NCBI RefSeq assembly: GCF_006517275.1 | Contig: NZ_CP041191.1 | Coordinates: 1,296,501 to 1,360,500 of the forward strand | Origin: Labrenzia sp. PHM005 | Lineage (GTDB): Bacteria > Pseudomonadota > Alphaproteobacteria > Rhizobiales > Stappiaceae | Length of the DNA: 64,000 nt | Direction of reading: 5' to 3' | In this document: positions 55,489-63,321 of the stretch, in pieces | Layout: each line of letters begins with the position of its first letter | How positions within the stretch are numbered: the first letter of the stretch is position 1 | The notes under the pieces: generated by a model | The model's database searches: none | What the model was told of the DNA's origin: nothing | Seen by the model: the letters and a program-made list of their open reading frames with translations, nothing else | Made by a program: the position numbers and the translations under genes

Positions 55489-55515
55489 GCCACCCTCAGT
55501 TACGTTGAGGGTGGC
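55489..55515. terminator. Bidirectional hairpin between convergent genes
   Basis: Perfect 10-bp stem gccaccctca / tgagggtggc with a 7-base loop, between the second amt gene and the acyltransferase gene. T-rich sequence is found on the minus strand side, so it should terminate the leftward transcript best. Confidence 0.75.
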
Positions 55516-55534
55516 AAATGCTTTCTAAGCGAAT

Positions 55535-56662
55535 TCAGTCGATCAATGCCTTCAGGGCTCTCGCTTTTTTCCGTAAGGATTGTTCAACCTTGAGGTCTGT
55601 CGCTGCGAGCCCTGCCAAAGCCGAGCCAACCGCGCCTTTGGCCAGCAAAAGCGTTCCCACTTGAACCCGGCCCCGCCACAAGGCGCCGATCATCGGATGT
55701 CCAGGAATTGCAAGGGAATCCGCTTTGATGAAGCCGGGTGTCTCTAGGTTTTTTCTGAGGGCAATGATTGCGATCTGAGATCCTGGAGAGGACCGGGCAA
55801 AGGTCTCGTCAAAAGCGATCTTCCAGGAAAATATCCGGCCGTTTTCCAAAAACAGAACAAGTGCCGCTACCAGTGTGTCACCTGCCCACAATTGATCGAT
55901 GCGCACTCTGTTCCAGGCTGACAGGTTTTGGATAGCTTCCCGGGAAAACATAGCAGTTTCCGGAGTGTTGGCGAGCGCCGTGCCCGCCCGGCCTTTCCAT
56001 CCTTTGGCTTCCAGCTCCAGAAATGCTTCAAAACCGGCAATCGTTTCCTTGCCCAAAAGATGCCGGACGCTAATCGAACCATGATCTTCCAAGCGGCGTA
56101 ACTGACGCTGCATTTCCTTGCGCCGTTTGCCATGAAACGCAGCTTCATACTGAGTTGCCCCAAGGTCCCCGGAGCCATGTCCGGCCCTTTCCACCAATTG
56201 GCTCCATCCAGCGGTCCAGCCATCGGCCTTTAAGGCGAGTTGGGCAATTCGGCTTGTCTTAGGCAGAAACGGTAAGGCAAGTGTGTTTGAAGAGCCGGCC
56301 GCTGATTTCAGGAAGAGGGCGATTGCATCTGCTTGAGCGTCCGGATGGAGGAGCGGTGTCCCGAGCGGGGCATAATGTGATGTCCAGGCTGTATTGACCG
56401 GCATAGCCAAACCGGCTGGCCGCCGTCCGATCGGTGCTGTTAGCAGCCAATCTCCGCTTGACCTGTCCCGTACCACCATGAGTTGGACGCTTTTAGCGGG
56501 AAAAGCACGAAGATATGGCTGCAGAAAACTCGGTGTGAAAAAAGGATTGGGATCGCATGCCGTCCCGGCAAGATCCTGCCATTGGTCAAGCGGTAAGTTC
56601 GCCGCCAATGGATCCATCCAGACAGCTTCAAGCTGTTCCTGTTTTTCGGAAAGACCGGTCAA
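55535..56662 (-). CDS. FemAB/CelD-like GNAT acyltransferase
   Basis: A 375-residue protein with the Acetyltransf_6 (CelD/FemAB-like) domain at about 175-310: KRRKEMQRQLRRLEDHG, then EAFLELEAKGWKGRAGTAL and FSWKIAFDETFARSSPGSQI. The domain occurs in cellulose and exopolysaccharide loci. It overlaps the flippase stop by 4 bases, so it probably modifies the saccharide that the flippase exports, or a related lipid-linked substrate. Confidence 0.85.
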   Translation of the reverse strand: MTGLSEKQEQLEAVWMDPLAANLPLDQWQDLAGTACDPNPFFTPSFLQPYLRAFPAKSVQLMVVRDRSSGDWLLTAPIGRRPAGLAMPVNTAWTSHYAPLGTPLLHPDAQADAIALFLKSAAGSSNTLALPFLPKTSRIAQLALKADGWTAGWSQLVERAGHGSGDLGATQYEAAFHGKRRKEMQRQLRRLEDHGSISVRHLLGKETIAGFEAFLELEAKGWKGRAGTALANTPETAMFSREAIQNLSAWNRVRIDQLWAGDTLVAALVLFLENGRIFSWKIAFDETFARSSPGSQIAIIALRKNLETPGFIKADSLAIPGHPMIGALWRGRVQVGTLLLAKGAVGSALAGLAATDLKVEQSLRKKARALKALID

Positions 56663-58077
56663 ACGGCAGGGTTCCTAGGGTGAAACAACAAGGGGATAAT
56701 AAAGGTCGTGATATTGAGCTTGTATTTTGCAGCCAATGCAAGCGCTGTGGTTTCAAATAAAATTGCGCAACTCGTTGCGATTGCAGCTCCAGCCAGGCCG
56801 AGCCACGGGATCATGATCAGATTGAGCACAACATTCAGGACAAATGTCGCTCCATAAATGCCGGCGCAGGTTTTTTGTAAGCCGGTCATGGTCAGCAGGG
56901 CATCGGCGGGGCCAATTGAGGCCCGGGCCAGAACACCAATCATCAGAAGGGCAATCAGCCAAAACCCGTCTTCAAAGCCGGCACCAAACAAACGCAGCAG
57001 CAAGGGGGCAATTAGAAGCAAGCCGGCGCCAGCAGCCAAAGAGGGCCAGAACGTCCAACCGACCGCTTGGCGGACATAAGTGGCAAGGCCGTCCATATCA
57101 CCACTGTGCAGATAACGCGAAAAGCGGTGCGCAGAGGCCGCGCGCACAGCAAAATAGACAAAATGCACCAGCGCTAGGGTTTTGGAGGCTGCGAAATAAA
57201 CTGCAACCTGATCCGGGTCCTCAAAGAAGCTGACCATAATCACATCTGCGCTTGTGATCAGCTGCAAAAAGCCATCAACCGCCAGCATCGGCAACGAGAC
57301 CAGGAACCAGAGTTTCAGATCCGTGGTCTTGGCTTTGTCCGGCAAGGAAGGCTTCAAGCGGACATTAAGGTGCATATGCTGATAAAGCGCTACCAGAAGA
57401 GCGGATAAAACCGCAGCATAGGCGGCCGTCAACGCGGTCGCACCCAAGCCGAAGGCGATCACAATCACCAGAATGATCAAGAGTGCCGCTGGCCGCCAGA
57501 TATAGGTCGGCAGCATGGCGAGGAATGGCCAATCGTGACTGCGTGCGATGCCATCCTGGGCCATGGCATATGCAAAAAAGGGCAGGGCGAGCAGCGTCAC
57601 TGACAGCGGCGCGACATAGGACGCATCAATCATCGGACGCAATAGCGCGATCGCGGCGATCCCGATCGCGGCTATTCCTGTGCCGGTAATGAGAGCAGAT
57701 AACCGGCTGGTGCGAATGAACCCGCGTAAGCTGGCAGGATCCTCGGCTTGCCGGTATTTGGGGATGAACTTGCTTGCAGAAGCCGAAAAACCGCCACAGG
57801 CCATCACGCCAAGGATTATGACGACGGTCCAGGCCACGGCAAATATTCCGTAATCATGCGCGCCAAGCAATCGGGCAAGAACAACCTGAGACAGATAGGC
57901 GAGCGCAGCTCCACCCACGCGGATAGCGAAGGTAAACAAGGCCATCAATTGGGCGGCCTGATTGTCCGATCCATTGGCGCCAAGAAGACCGGCAATCCGT
58001 TTTGCCACGTCTTCGAGGCGCGCTGCCAAGGGGAAATTTAGCAGGCGAGTAGGTGTCGGATTGTCCGGAGACTGCAC
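56659..58077 (-). CDS. Polysaccharide flippase (Wzx/MATE-like)
   Basis: A 472-residue membrane protein with about 12-14 segments of the polysaccharide transporter (Wzx) type: RVGGAALAYLSQVVLARLLG at the start, YRQAEDPASL in the first loop, and FEDPDQVAVYFAASKTLALV in the middle. GTG 58077 has AAAGGA 6 to 8 bases upstream; ATG 58125 has none. It shares a 4-base overlap with the acyltransferase and points away from ccmA. Confidence 0.85.
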   Translation of the reverse strand: MQSPDNPTPTRLLNFPLAARLEDVAKRIAGLLGANGSDNQAAQLMALFTFAIRVGGAALAYLSQVVLARLLGAHDYGIFAVAWTVVIILGVMACGGFSASASKFIPKYRQAEDPASLRGFIRTSRLSALITGTGIAAIGIAAIALLRPMIDASYVAPLSVTLLALPFFAYAMAQDGIARSHDWPFLAMLPTYIWRPAALLIILVIVIAFGLGATALTAAYAAVLSALLVALYQHMHLNVRLKPSLPDKAKTTDLKLWFLVSLPMLAVDGFLQLITSADVIMVSFFEDPDQVAVYFAASKTLALVHFVYFAVRAASAHRFSRYLHSGDMDGLATYVRQAVGWTFWPSLAAGAGLLLIAPLLLRLFGAGFEDGFWLIALLMIGVLARASIGPADALLTMTGLQKTCAGIYGATFVLNVVLNLIMIPWLGLAGAAIATSCAILFETTALALAAKYKLNITTFIIPLLFHPRNPAV

Positions 58078-58264
58078 GAAAAGTTCCTTTATGCGTATTC
58101 TTCCGTATTTATGACATGGGGACATTAACATTCCGTGGCTTCCTGCCGCTCTTGAGAGATCAAGCCGAGAGCAAATTTTGCCCGAAATGGCCCATGCGCG
58201 TCGTGCTGGCTTGCCATATCCCACAAGAAGGCACTAACAAGGCGGACAAACTGGACAAGCCGCC

Positions 58265-58268
58265 GGAG
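58265..58268 (+). promoter_or_regulatory. Ribosome-binding site supporting a CTG start of ccmA
   Basis: GGAG lies 7 bases before the CTG at 58276. No ATG, GTG or TTG exists in the ccmA frame between the stop at 58153-58155 and the GTG at 58324, and 58324 would remove the first strand of the ABC domain. Confidence 0.6.
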
Positions 58269-58275
58269 CCGTGCC

Positions 58276-58938
58276 CTGACCTTAATTGCTGAAAACCTGA
58301 CCATCGACCGCGGCGGGCGCCGGGTGTTTGAAAATCTTTCATTTTCGCTAGATCAAGGAACCGCCCTTGTGGTGACCGGCGCCAACGGCATCGGCAAATC
58401 GTCTCTGCTGCGCACGCTTGCCGGGCTTGTTCCGTTGGCTAGTGGGGCGATCCGGTTGACTGGAGGCGACGATGACAAGCCCGCACACGAACACGCACAT
58501 TATTTCGGCCACCAGGATGCAGTGAAACCCGCTCTGTCTGTTCTGGAGAACCTGGAATTCTGGCGGAGTTATACCGCGCCTGCGTTTGTCAGCGGGTTTG
58601 ACGCAGATCTGAAAAAGCCCATTCAGGCGCTGGAGTTCCTTGGAATTGGTCACACGGCCCATCTGCCTGCTGCTTATTTGTCTGCCGGTCAAAAGCGGCG
58701 TTTGTCTCTGTCCCGGCTGTTGGTCACCCCCCGGCCGATCTGGTTGATGGATGAACCCACATCCGCACTCGACAACAAGTCGGAACAACAGCTTCTGGAT
58801 CTTATGAACGGGCATCTGGCCTCAGGCGGACAGATCGTGACTGCTACTCATACCAAATTGGCCCTTGCCAAAACTCAGGTGCTGCATCTGGAAGCCGCCA
58901 AGCTGACCGAGCAGACCTTTGAGGAGACCCTGACATGA
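58276..58938 (+). CDS. ccmA: Haem exporter ATP-binding protein CcmA
   Basis: A 220-residue ABC ATPase. Reading from CTG 58276 gives LTLIAENLTIDRGGRRVFEN, a normal ABC N-terminal strand; the next usable start, GTG 58324, would cut it off. Walker A is GANGIGKSS, signature LSAGQKRRLSL and Walker B PIWLMDEP. CcmAB with CcmCD delivers haem to CcmE for c-type cytochromes. ccmB overlaps by 4 bases. A CTG start is unusual, and its low efficiency may limit the ATPase. Confidence 0.88.
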   Translation: MTLIAENLTIDRGGRRVFENLSFSLDQGTALVVTGANGIGKSSLLRTLAGLVPLASGAIRLTGGDDDKPAHEHAHYFGHQDAVKPALSVLENLEFWRSYTAPAFVSGFDADLKKPIQALEFLGIGHTAHLPAAYLSAGQKRRLSLSRLLVTPRPIWLMDEPTSALDNKSEQQLLDLMNGHLASGGQIVTATHTKLALAKTQVLHLEAAKLTEQTFEETLT

Positions 58939-59606
58939 GCGGATGGGCAACGGAACTGTTTCAGCGGGACTTGCGTCTTTCCGTCCGGGTTGGCGGCAGC
59001 GCCCTTGTCGGGGTTTTGTTTTTCCTCGCAGTAGTGACCGTGATTCCCTTTGGTGTTGGCCCAGATCTCAACCTGCTGGCCAGGATCGGGCCGGCCATTC
59101 TCTGGATCGGTGCTCTTTTGGCGACGCTACTCGGGCTGGACCGGCTGTTTCAGGCGGATCGGGATGACGGTACCCTTGATCTGATGCTAATGGCCGGGCG
59201 CCCTCTCGAGATGGTTGTCCTGATCAAATGTCTGGCCCACTGGGTGGCCACTGGCCTGCCGCTGGTTGTTGCAGCGCCTTTACTCGGCATCTTTTTGAAC
59301 CTGGATCCGGTTTCCATGGCGGCGGTGACCGCAACGCTTCTGGTCGGAACGCCGGCCTTGACGCTGATCGGTGCTATTGGGGCTTCGCTGACGGTCTCGA
59401 TGCGCCGCGGCGGATTGCTTCTGGCTGTGCTGGTGGTGCCGCTCGCCATTCCGGTGCTCATCTTTGGGGTCAGCTCCGCTGATGCAGCGATTCACGACCC
59501 GGTGCCGTTTTTGACACCGTTCTTGATTCTGTGCGCCCTATCTCTGATCGCGGCAGTGATTGGGCCGATTGCATCGGCGACGGCTCTGCGATTCGCTTCC
59601 GATTGA
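58935..59606 (+). CDS. ccmB: Haem exporter membrane protein CcmB
   Basis: A 223-residue protein with six membrane segments. It has FQRDLRLSVRVGGSALVG at the start and the conserved DRLFQADRDDGTLDLMLM and LVVPLAIPVLIFG segments of CcmB. It pairs with CcmA as the ABC complex that powers release of haem-loaded CcmE. It overlaps ccmA by 4 bases and precedes ccmC by 137 bases. Confidence 0.94.
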   Translation: MSGWATELFQRDLRLSVRVGGSALVGVLFFLAVVTVIPFGVGPDLNLLARIGPAILWIGALLATLLGLDRLFQADRDDGTLDLMLMAGRPLEMVVLIKCLAHWVATGLPLVVAAPLLGIFLNLDPVSMAAVTATLLVGTPALTLIGAIGASLTVSMRRGGLLLAVLVVPLAIPVLIFGVSSADAAIHDPVPFLTPFLILCALSLIAAVIGPIASATALRFASD

Positions 59607-59743
59607 GGGCCGCCTCATAGAAACGAAACCAGCGTCTCCCATATTTGTGATGGCGTGGTCTTTCTGCGACTTGACCAAACGCAATGCGTTTTGTGACGCG
59701 CTTGTGCATTGAAGCAGGCACGTCACTAGATTAGAACGGTTCC

Positions 59744-60508
59744 ATGGCTTTCTGGGATTACGCAAACCCGACGCGCTTTTTGAGACTGGTGCAGATCGTA
59801 CTGCCCTGGCTCATCGGTCTGTGCGTCCTGTTCTTCGCCGCTGGGCTCTACATGAGTTTCTACATGGCGCCCGAGGACTATCAGCAAGGTGACACCGTAC
59901 GGATCATGTACATTCATGTTCCGGCCGCTTGGCTGTGCATGATGTGTTATACGGTGATGTCGATTTCATCGATTGGCACTTTGGTCTGGAAACATCCGCT
60001 GGCCGATGTGTCGGCCAAAAGCGCTGCTCCGATCGGTGCGGCTTTCACCTTCATGGCTCTGGTGACAGGGTCTCTTTGGGGCAAACCCATGTGGGGGACC
60101 TATTGGGTCTGGGACGCCCGGCTGACGTCGGTGCTGGTTCTGCTCATCATGTATCTGGGTCTGATGACCCTTTGGCGGACCATGGATGACCCGATCAAGG
60201 CCGGAAAGGCAGCTGCGGTTCTCACCCTGGTGGGCGCGTTGAACCTGCCGGTGATCAAATTCTCCGTTGATTGGTGGAACACACTTCATCAGCCGGCGAG
60301 TGTCGTTCGCATGGATGGTCCGACCATTCACCCTGACATTCTATGGCCTCTTTTGGTCATGGCCACCGCATTCACCCTGCTGTTCTTCGTCATTCACTTC
60401 ATGGCGATGCGCAACGAAATCCTGCGCCGGCGTGTGCGTGCCATGCGCATGCGCGCGGCGAGTGCCACACATCAGGGCCCTGCCGGGGCCGCCCAACCTG
60501 CGGAGTGA
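59744..60508 (+). CDS. ccmC: Haem lyase/transfer protein CcmC
   Basis: A 254-residue protein with six membrane segments and the tryptophan-rich WGTYWVWDARLTS motif that holds haem, flanked by histidines (IMYIHVPAAW; DWWNTLHQPASV). CcmC attaches haem to CcmE. The gene lies 137 bases after ccmB, so it may have its own promoter. It overlaps ccmD at GTGA by 4 bases. Confidence 0.95.
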   Translation: MAFWDYANPTRFLRLVQIVLPWLIGLCVLFFAAGLYMSFYMAPEDYQQGDTVRIMYIHVPAAWLCMMCYTVMSISSIGTLVWKHPLADVSAKSAAPIGAAFTFMALVTGSLWGKPMWGTYWVWDARLTSVLVLLIMYLGLMTLWRTMDDPIKAGKAAAVLTLVGALNLPVIKFSVDWWNTLHQPASVVRMDGPTIHPDILWPLLVMATAFTLLFFVIHFMAMRNEILRRRVRAMRMRAASATHQGPAGAAQPAE

Positions 60509-60696
60509 CGATTTTGGATCTTGGACCACACGCCGGATTTATCATCGCCTCCTACGGTCTATGTCTGTTGACGGTAGTGGCACTGATTGCTTGGGTGCGT
60601 ATCGATAAAACCGCCCAGGAAAAGGCGCTCAAGGATCTTGCAGATCAAGGCATTACCCGGGCACGTCCGGAACACGGGAGCACCCTGTCCTCATGA
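60505..60696 (+). CDS. ccmD: Cytochrome c maturation protein CcmD
   Basis: A 63-residue single-pass membrane protein: HAGFIIASYGLCLLTVVALIAW (a little over 20 residues, positions about 9-30) spans the membrane. The GTG at 60505 overlaps the ccmC stop (GTGA). CcmD is small in all species and helps CcmC and CcmE bind. It is followed by ccmG with a 4-base overlap. The frame also runs upstream inside ccmC, but the family begins here. Confidence 0.88.
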   Translation: MTILDLGPHAGFIIASYGLCLLTVVALIAWVRIDKTAQEKALKDLADQGITRARPEHGSTLSS

Positions 60697-61298
60697 GTTC
60701 CATGGAAAATGAAACAAGCACGACTCCGAAAAAACGCGGATTTCCGGTTCTTGTGCTCTTGCCGCTGATCGTTTTTGTCAGCCTGGCATTCCTGTTTCTG
60801 TTTCAGCTTCTGATGGGCGGGGACCCGAGCAAGATCCCGTCTGCCTTGATCAACAAACCGGCGCCGGAATTCGCGCTGCCGCACTTGGAAGACCTGTCAA
60901 AGGACGGTGTTCAGATGCCGGGGTTCTCCCGGGGTGATCTGATCGGCCAGGTGTCTGTGGTCAATATCTTTTCCTCCTGGTGCGGTCCGTGCCGCCAGGA
61001 ACATCCGCTGCTTGAAGATCTGGCCAAATTGGACGGCTTTCAGATGATCGGCATCAATTATAAGGACAAGCCGGAAAATGCCCGCCGGTTCCTCGGCAGC
61101 CTAGGCAATCCGTATGACCGGATCGGTGTCGACAACACCGGACGTGCGGCCATTGACTGGGGCGTTTACGGCGTGCCGGAAACCTTCATCGTCGATAAGA
61201 CCGGCACCATCCGTTACAAGTTCATCGGTCCGCTGGATCCGACAAACTACGAGACAGGATTTTTGCCTGAGCTTCGGAAGATTATCGCTGAGGGCTAA
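60693..61298 (+). CDS. ccmG: Thiol:disulfide interchange protein CcmG/DsbE
   Basis: A 201-residue membrane-anchored thioredoxin-like protein. A membrane segment at residues 18-40 is followed by the periplasmic domain with active site WCGPC (Cys97 and Cys100) and the cis-proline loop GVPETFIVD. It reduces apocytochrome c for haem attachment. It completes the ccmABCDG block; ccmE, ccmF and ccmH are not in this window. Confidence 0.94.
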   Translation: MSSMENETSTTPKKRGFPVLVLLPLIVFVSLAFLFLFQLLMGGDPSKIPSALINKPAPEFALPHLEDLSKDGVQMPGFSRGDLIGQVSVVNIFSSWCGPCRQEHPLLEDLAKLDGFQMIGINYKDKPENARRFLGSLGNPYDRIGVDNTGRAAIDWGVYGVPETFIVDKTGTIRYKFIGPLDPTNYETGFLPELRKIIAEG

Positions 61299-61442
61299 TC
61301 TTCTGAAGAATAATCACCGGAATACGGGCTTTATTCACAAACACGCGAAAACAGCGGAAATCTGCCAGTATCACTGGCACGTGACTCGCGATTTACAAGG
61401 CTCCCGACTATTTTGATTGAAACAGTTACGGGACATCAGTCA

Positions 61443-62216
61443 ATGGCGGGCAGCTACACCCGGGTGGCAACACAGGCTATCCGAGCGGGTTTTTTTGTAA
61501 TCTGCGGGATAATTTCTACTGGCGCATTTGTTGATGATGCGATTGCAGAGCCGCGGAAGGTGATTGAACTCTTTACCAGTCAGGGCTGCTCCTCCTGCCC
61601 ACCTGCAGATCGGCTCGCTGAACAGCTCGTTAAAGAAGACGACAGCGTGCTCACATTGTTGATGCCGGTGGACTACTGGGACTATCTCGGCTGGAAGGAT
61701 ACACTTGCAAGTCCGGTTCATTCCCAGCGGCAGCGGGCCTATGCGCAAAGGCGCGGAGACCGGTCTGTTTATACGCCGCAGATGGTCATCAACGGTGAAG
61801 AGCATGTGGTTGGCAGCCGGGAAAATCATGTGCGCGCAGCACTTGACCGGGCCTCCCCGCTGTCCACAAACGTTTCTCTAAAAATATCCGATATGGCCGT
61901 GGAAGCGCAGGTTGGTGGCGCGCTGCCTAAAGGGGCCAAAATGGCAACGGTCTATTTCTTGCGGGTTCAGGATGAAGCGACGGTCGAGATTGGCCGCGGT
62001 GAAAACGCTGGCCGTGAGATCAAATACGTCAACGTGGTTCGCGACCTCGTCCCGATGGGCATGTGGTCCGGTGGAGACGAAACCTTCCGCATGGCAAAGT
62101 CGAAACTGAACCTGTCAGGCGATGCCAGGTGCATCATTCTTGTTCAAGTGGAAGACAATGATGGTCCAGGCCGGATCATCGGTGCGGCTGCCATGGATTG
62201 GAAAAAGGGTTTTTAG
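61443..62216 (+). CDS. DUF1223 family exported protein
   Basis: A 257-residue exported protein. An uncertain N-terminal signal (residues 9-35) precedes the conserved ELFTSQGCSSCPPADRLAEQL (Cys49 and Cys52), a thioredoxin-like CxxC, and DYWDYLGWKDTLA. The function of DUF1223 is unknown; the CSSC pair suggests a redox or metal role. A TTG 10 codons upstream (61413) is an alternative start. Confidence 0.85.
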   Translation: MAGSYTRVATQAIRAGFFVICGIISTGAFVDDAIAEPRKVIELFTSQGCSSCPPADRLAEQLVKEDDSVLTLLMPVDYWDYLGWKDTLASPVHSQRQRAYAQRRGDRSVYTPQMVINGEEHVVGSRENHVRAALDRASPLSTNVSLKISDMAVEAQVGGALPKGAKMATVYFLRVQDEATVEIGRGENAGREIKYVNVVRDLVPMGMWSGGDETFRMAKSKLNLSGDARCIILVQVEDNDGPGRIIGAAAMDWKKGF

Positions 62217-62346
62217 AACCTTTTGCCGTTTCTCGGCGATGCTTTTCCTTTGAAATCCCGGTTTGCCGGTTGCCTTGGCAGTAAAACCTGATACCCCTTG
62301 CAGCGCTCTGCACACCATCAGGCCGCCATGGCCTTAGGGGGTCTTT

Positions 62347-63240
62347 ATGGCGGATGGTTTCCGGCTCCGGATTGCCTTTTTCAGCATTGTTGTCGGCATA
62401 ATTGTTCTTGCCCTGAAGTTCGGCGCCTATTGGCTGACCGGGTCGGTTGCGCTCTATTCCGACGCTCTTGAAACCATCGTCAACATAGCGTCTTCGGTCG
62501 CGGCCCTTGCAGCCATCTGGTTTGCCTCAAAACCTGCAGACAGCAACCATCCTTATGGCCACGACAAGGCAGAGTATTTTGCCGCCGTTTTGGTGGGGGT
62601 GATGATTGTTCTGGCCGCGCTTTCGATTTTCCGAGCCGCTTGGCTGGGGTTTGTTCAAGGCGACAGCCCCGATTTTTCCTTGCCCGGCATCGGCATGAAC
62701 GTTCTGGCCGCTGCCATCAATGGCTTGTGGGCCGCCTATCTTGTCCGATTTGGCCGCAAGGCTCGCTCACCAGCACTTGTTGCTGATGGCAAACACCTCT
62801 TCACCGATGTCATCAGTTCGCTGGGTGTGCTGGTTGGTGTCGTTCTGGTTCTCTTGACCGGCTGGAATGTCCTCGACTCGGTGCTCGCGGTTTTGGTTGG
62901 CTTGACTGTGTTGTGGTCCGGCTGGGGCTTGGTCAAGGAATCGGTCGGTGGATTGATGGATGAAGCCGCGTCTGCCGATGTTCTTGATAAAATCCGCGCT
63001 CAGATCTCGGAGCAGGGCGAAGGCGCGCTGGAAGCGCATGACCTTCGAACCCGCATTGCCGGACGAACGACTTTCATCGATTTTCATCTTGTCGTGCCGG
63101 GAACGATGACGGTTGAGTCGGCCCATTCCATTTGTGATCGGATCGAAGAAGCGATCAGCGAAGATGTGCCTGGCGCCCGTATCACCATTCATGTGGAGCC
63201 GGAGCACAAAGCCAAACATTCCGGCATTGTTGTGCTTTAG
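62347..63240 (+). CDS. Cation diffusion facilitator (FieF-like)
   Basis: A 297-residue CDF exporter with six membrane segments. Metal-site segments are visible: ALYSDALETIVN in helix 2, HPYGHDKAEYFAA in the loop and ADGKHLFTDVISSLG in helix 5. The C-terminal cytosolic domain has HLVVPGTMTVESAHSICD. It exports zinc, iron or manganese by proton exchange; the DxxxD/HxxxD pattern is FieF-like. GTG/ATG choice is clear, with the start at 62347. Confidence 0.92.
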   Translation: MADGFRLRIAFFSIVVGIIVLALKFGAYWLTGSVALYSDALETIVNIASSVAALAAIWFASKPADSNHPYGHDKAEYFAAVLVGVMIVLAALSIFRAAWLGFVQGDSPDFSLPGIGMNVLAAAINGLWAAYLVRFGRKARSPALVADGKHLFTDVISSLGVLVGVVLVLLTGWNVLDSVLAVLVGLTVLWSGWGLVKESVGGLMDEAASADVLDKIRAQISEQGEGALEAHDLRTRIAGRTTFIDFHLVVPGTMTVESAHSICDRIEEAISEDVPGARITIHVEPEHKAKHSGIVVL

Positions 63241-63321
63241 AGCATGTTGGACCAAATTGCTTTCAATTGAACCGCGAATAGGTCTAGGTTCGGCGCTTCG
63301 GAAAATTTGGATGTCCCATTG

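Noticed and set aside
58156..58323. Frameshift or pseudogene explanation for ccmA
   Set aside because: The frame is intact and continuous with the conserved N-terminal strand; only the start codon is unusual, and a ribosome-binding site fits CTG.
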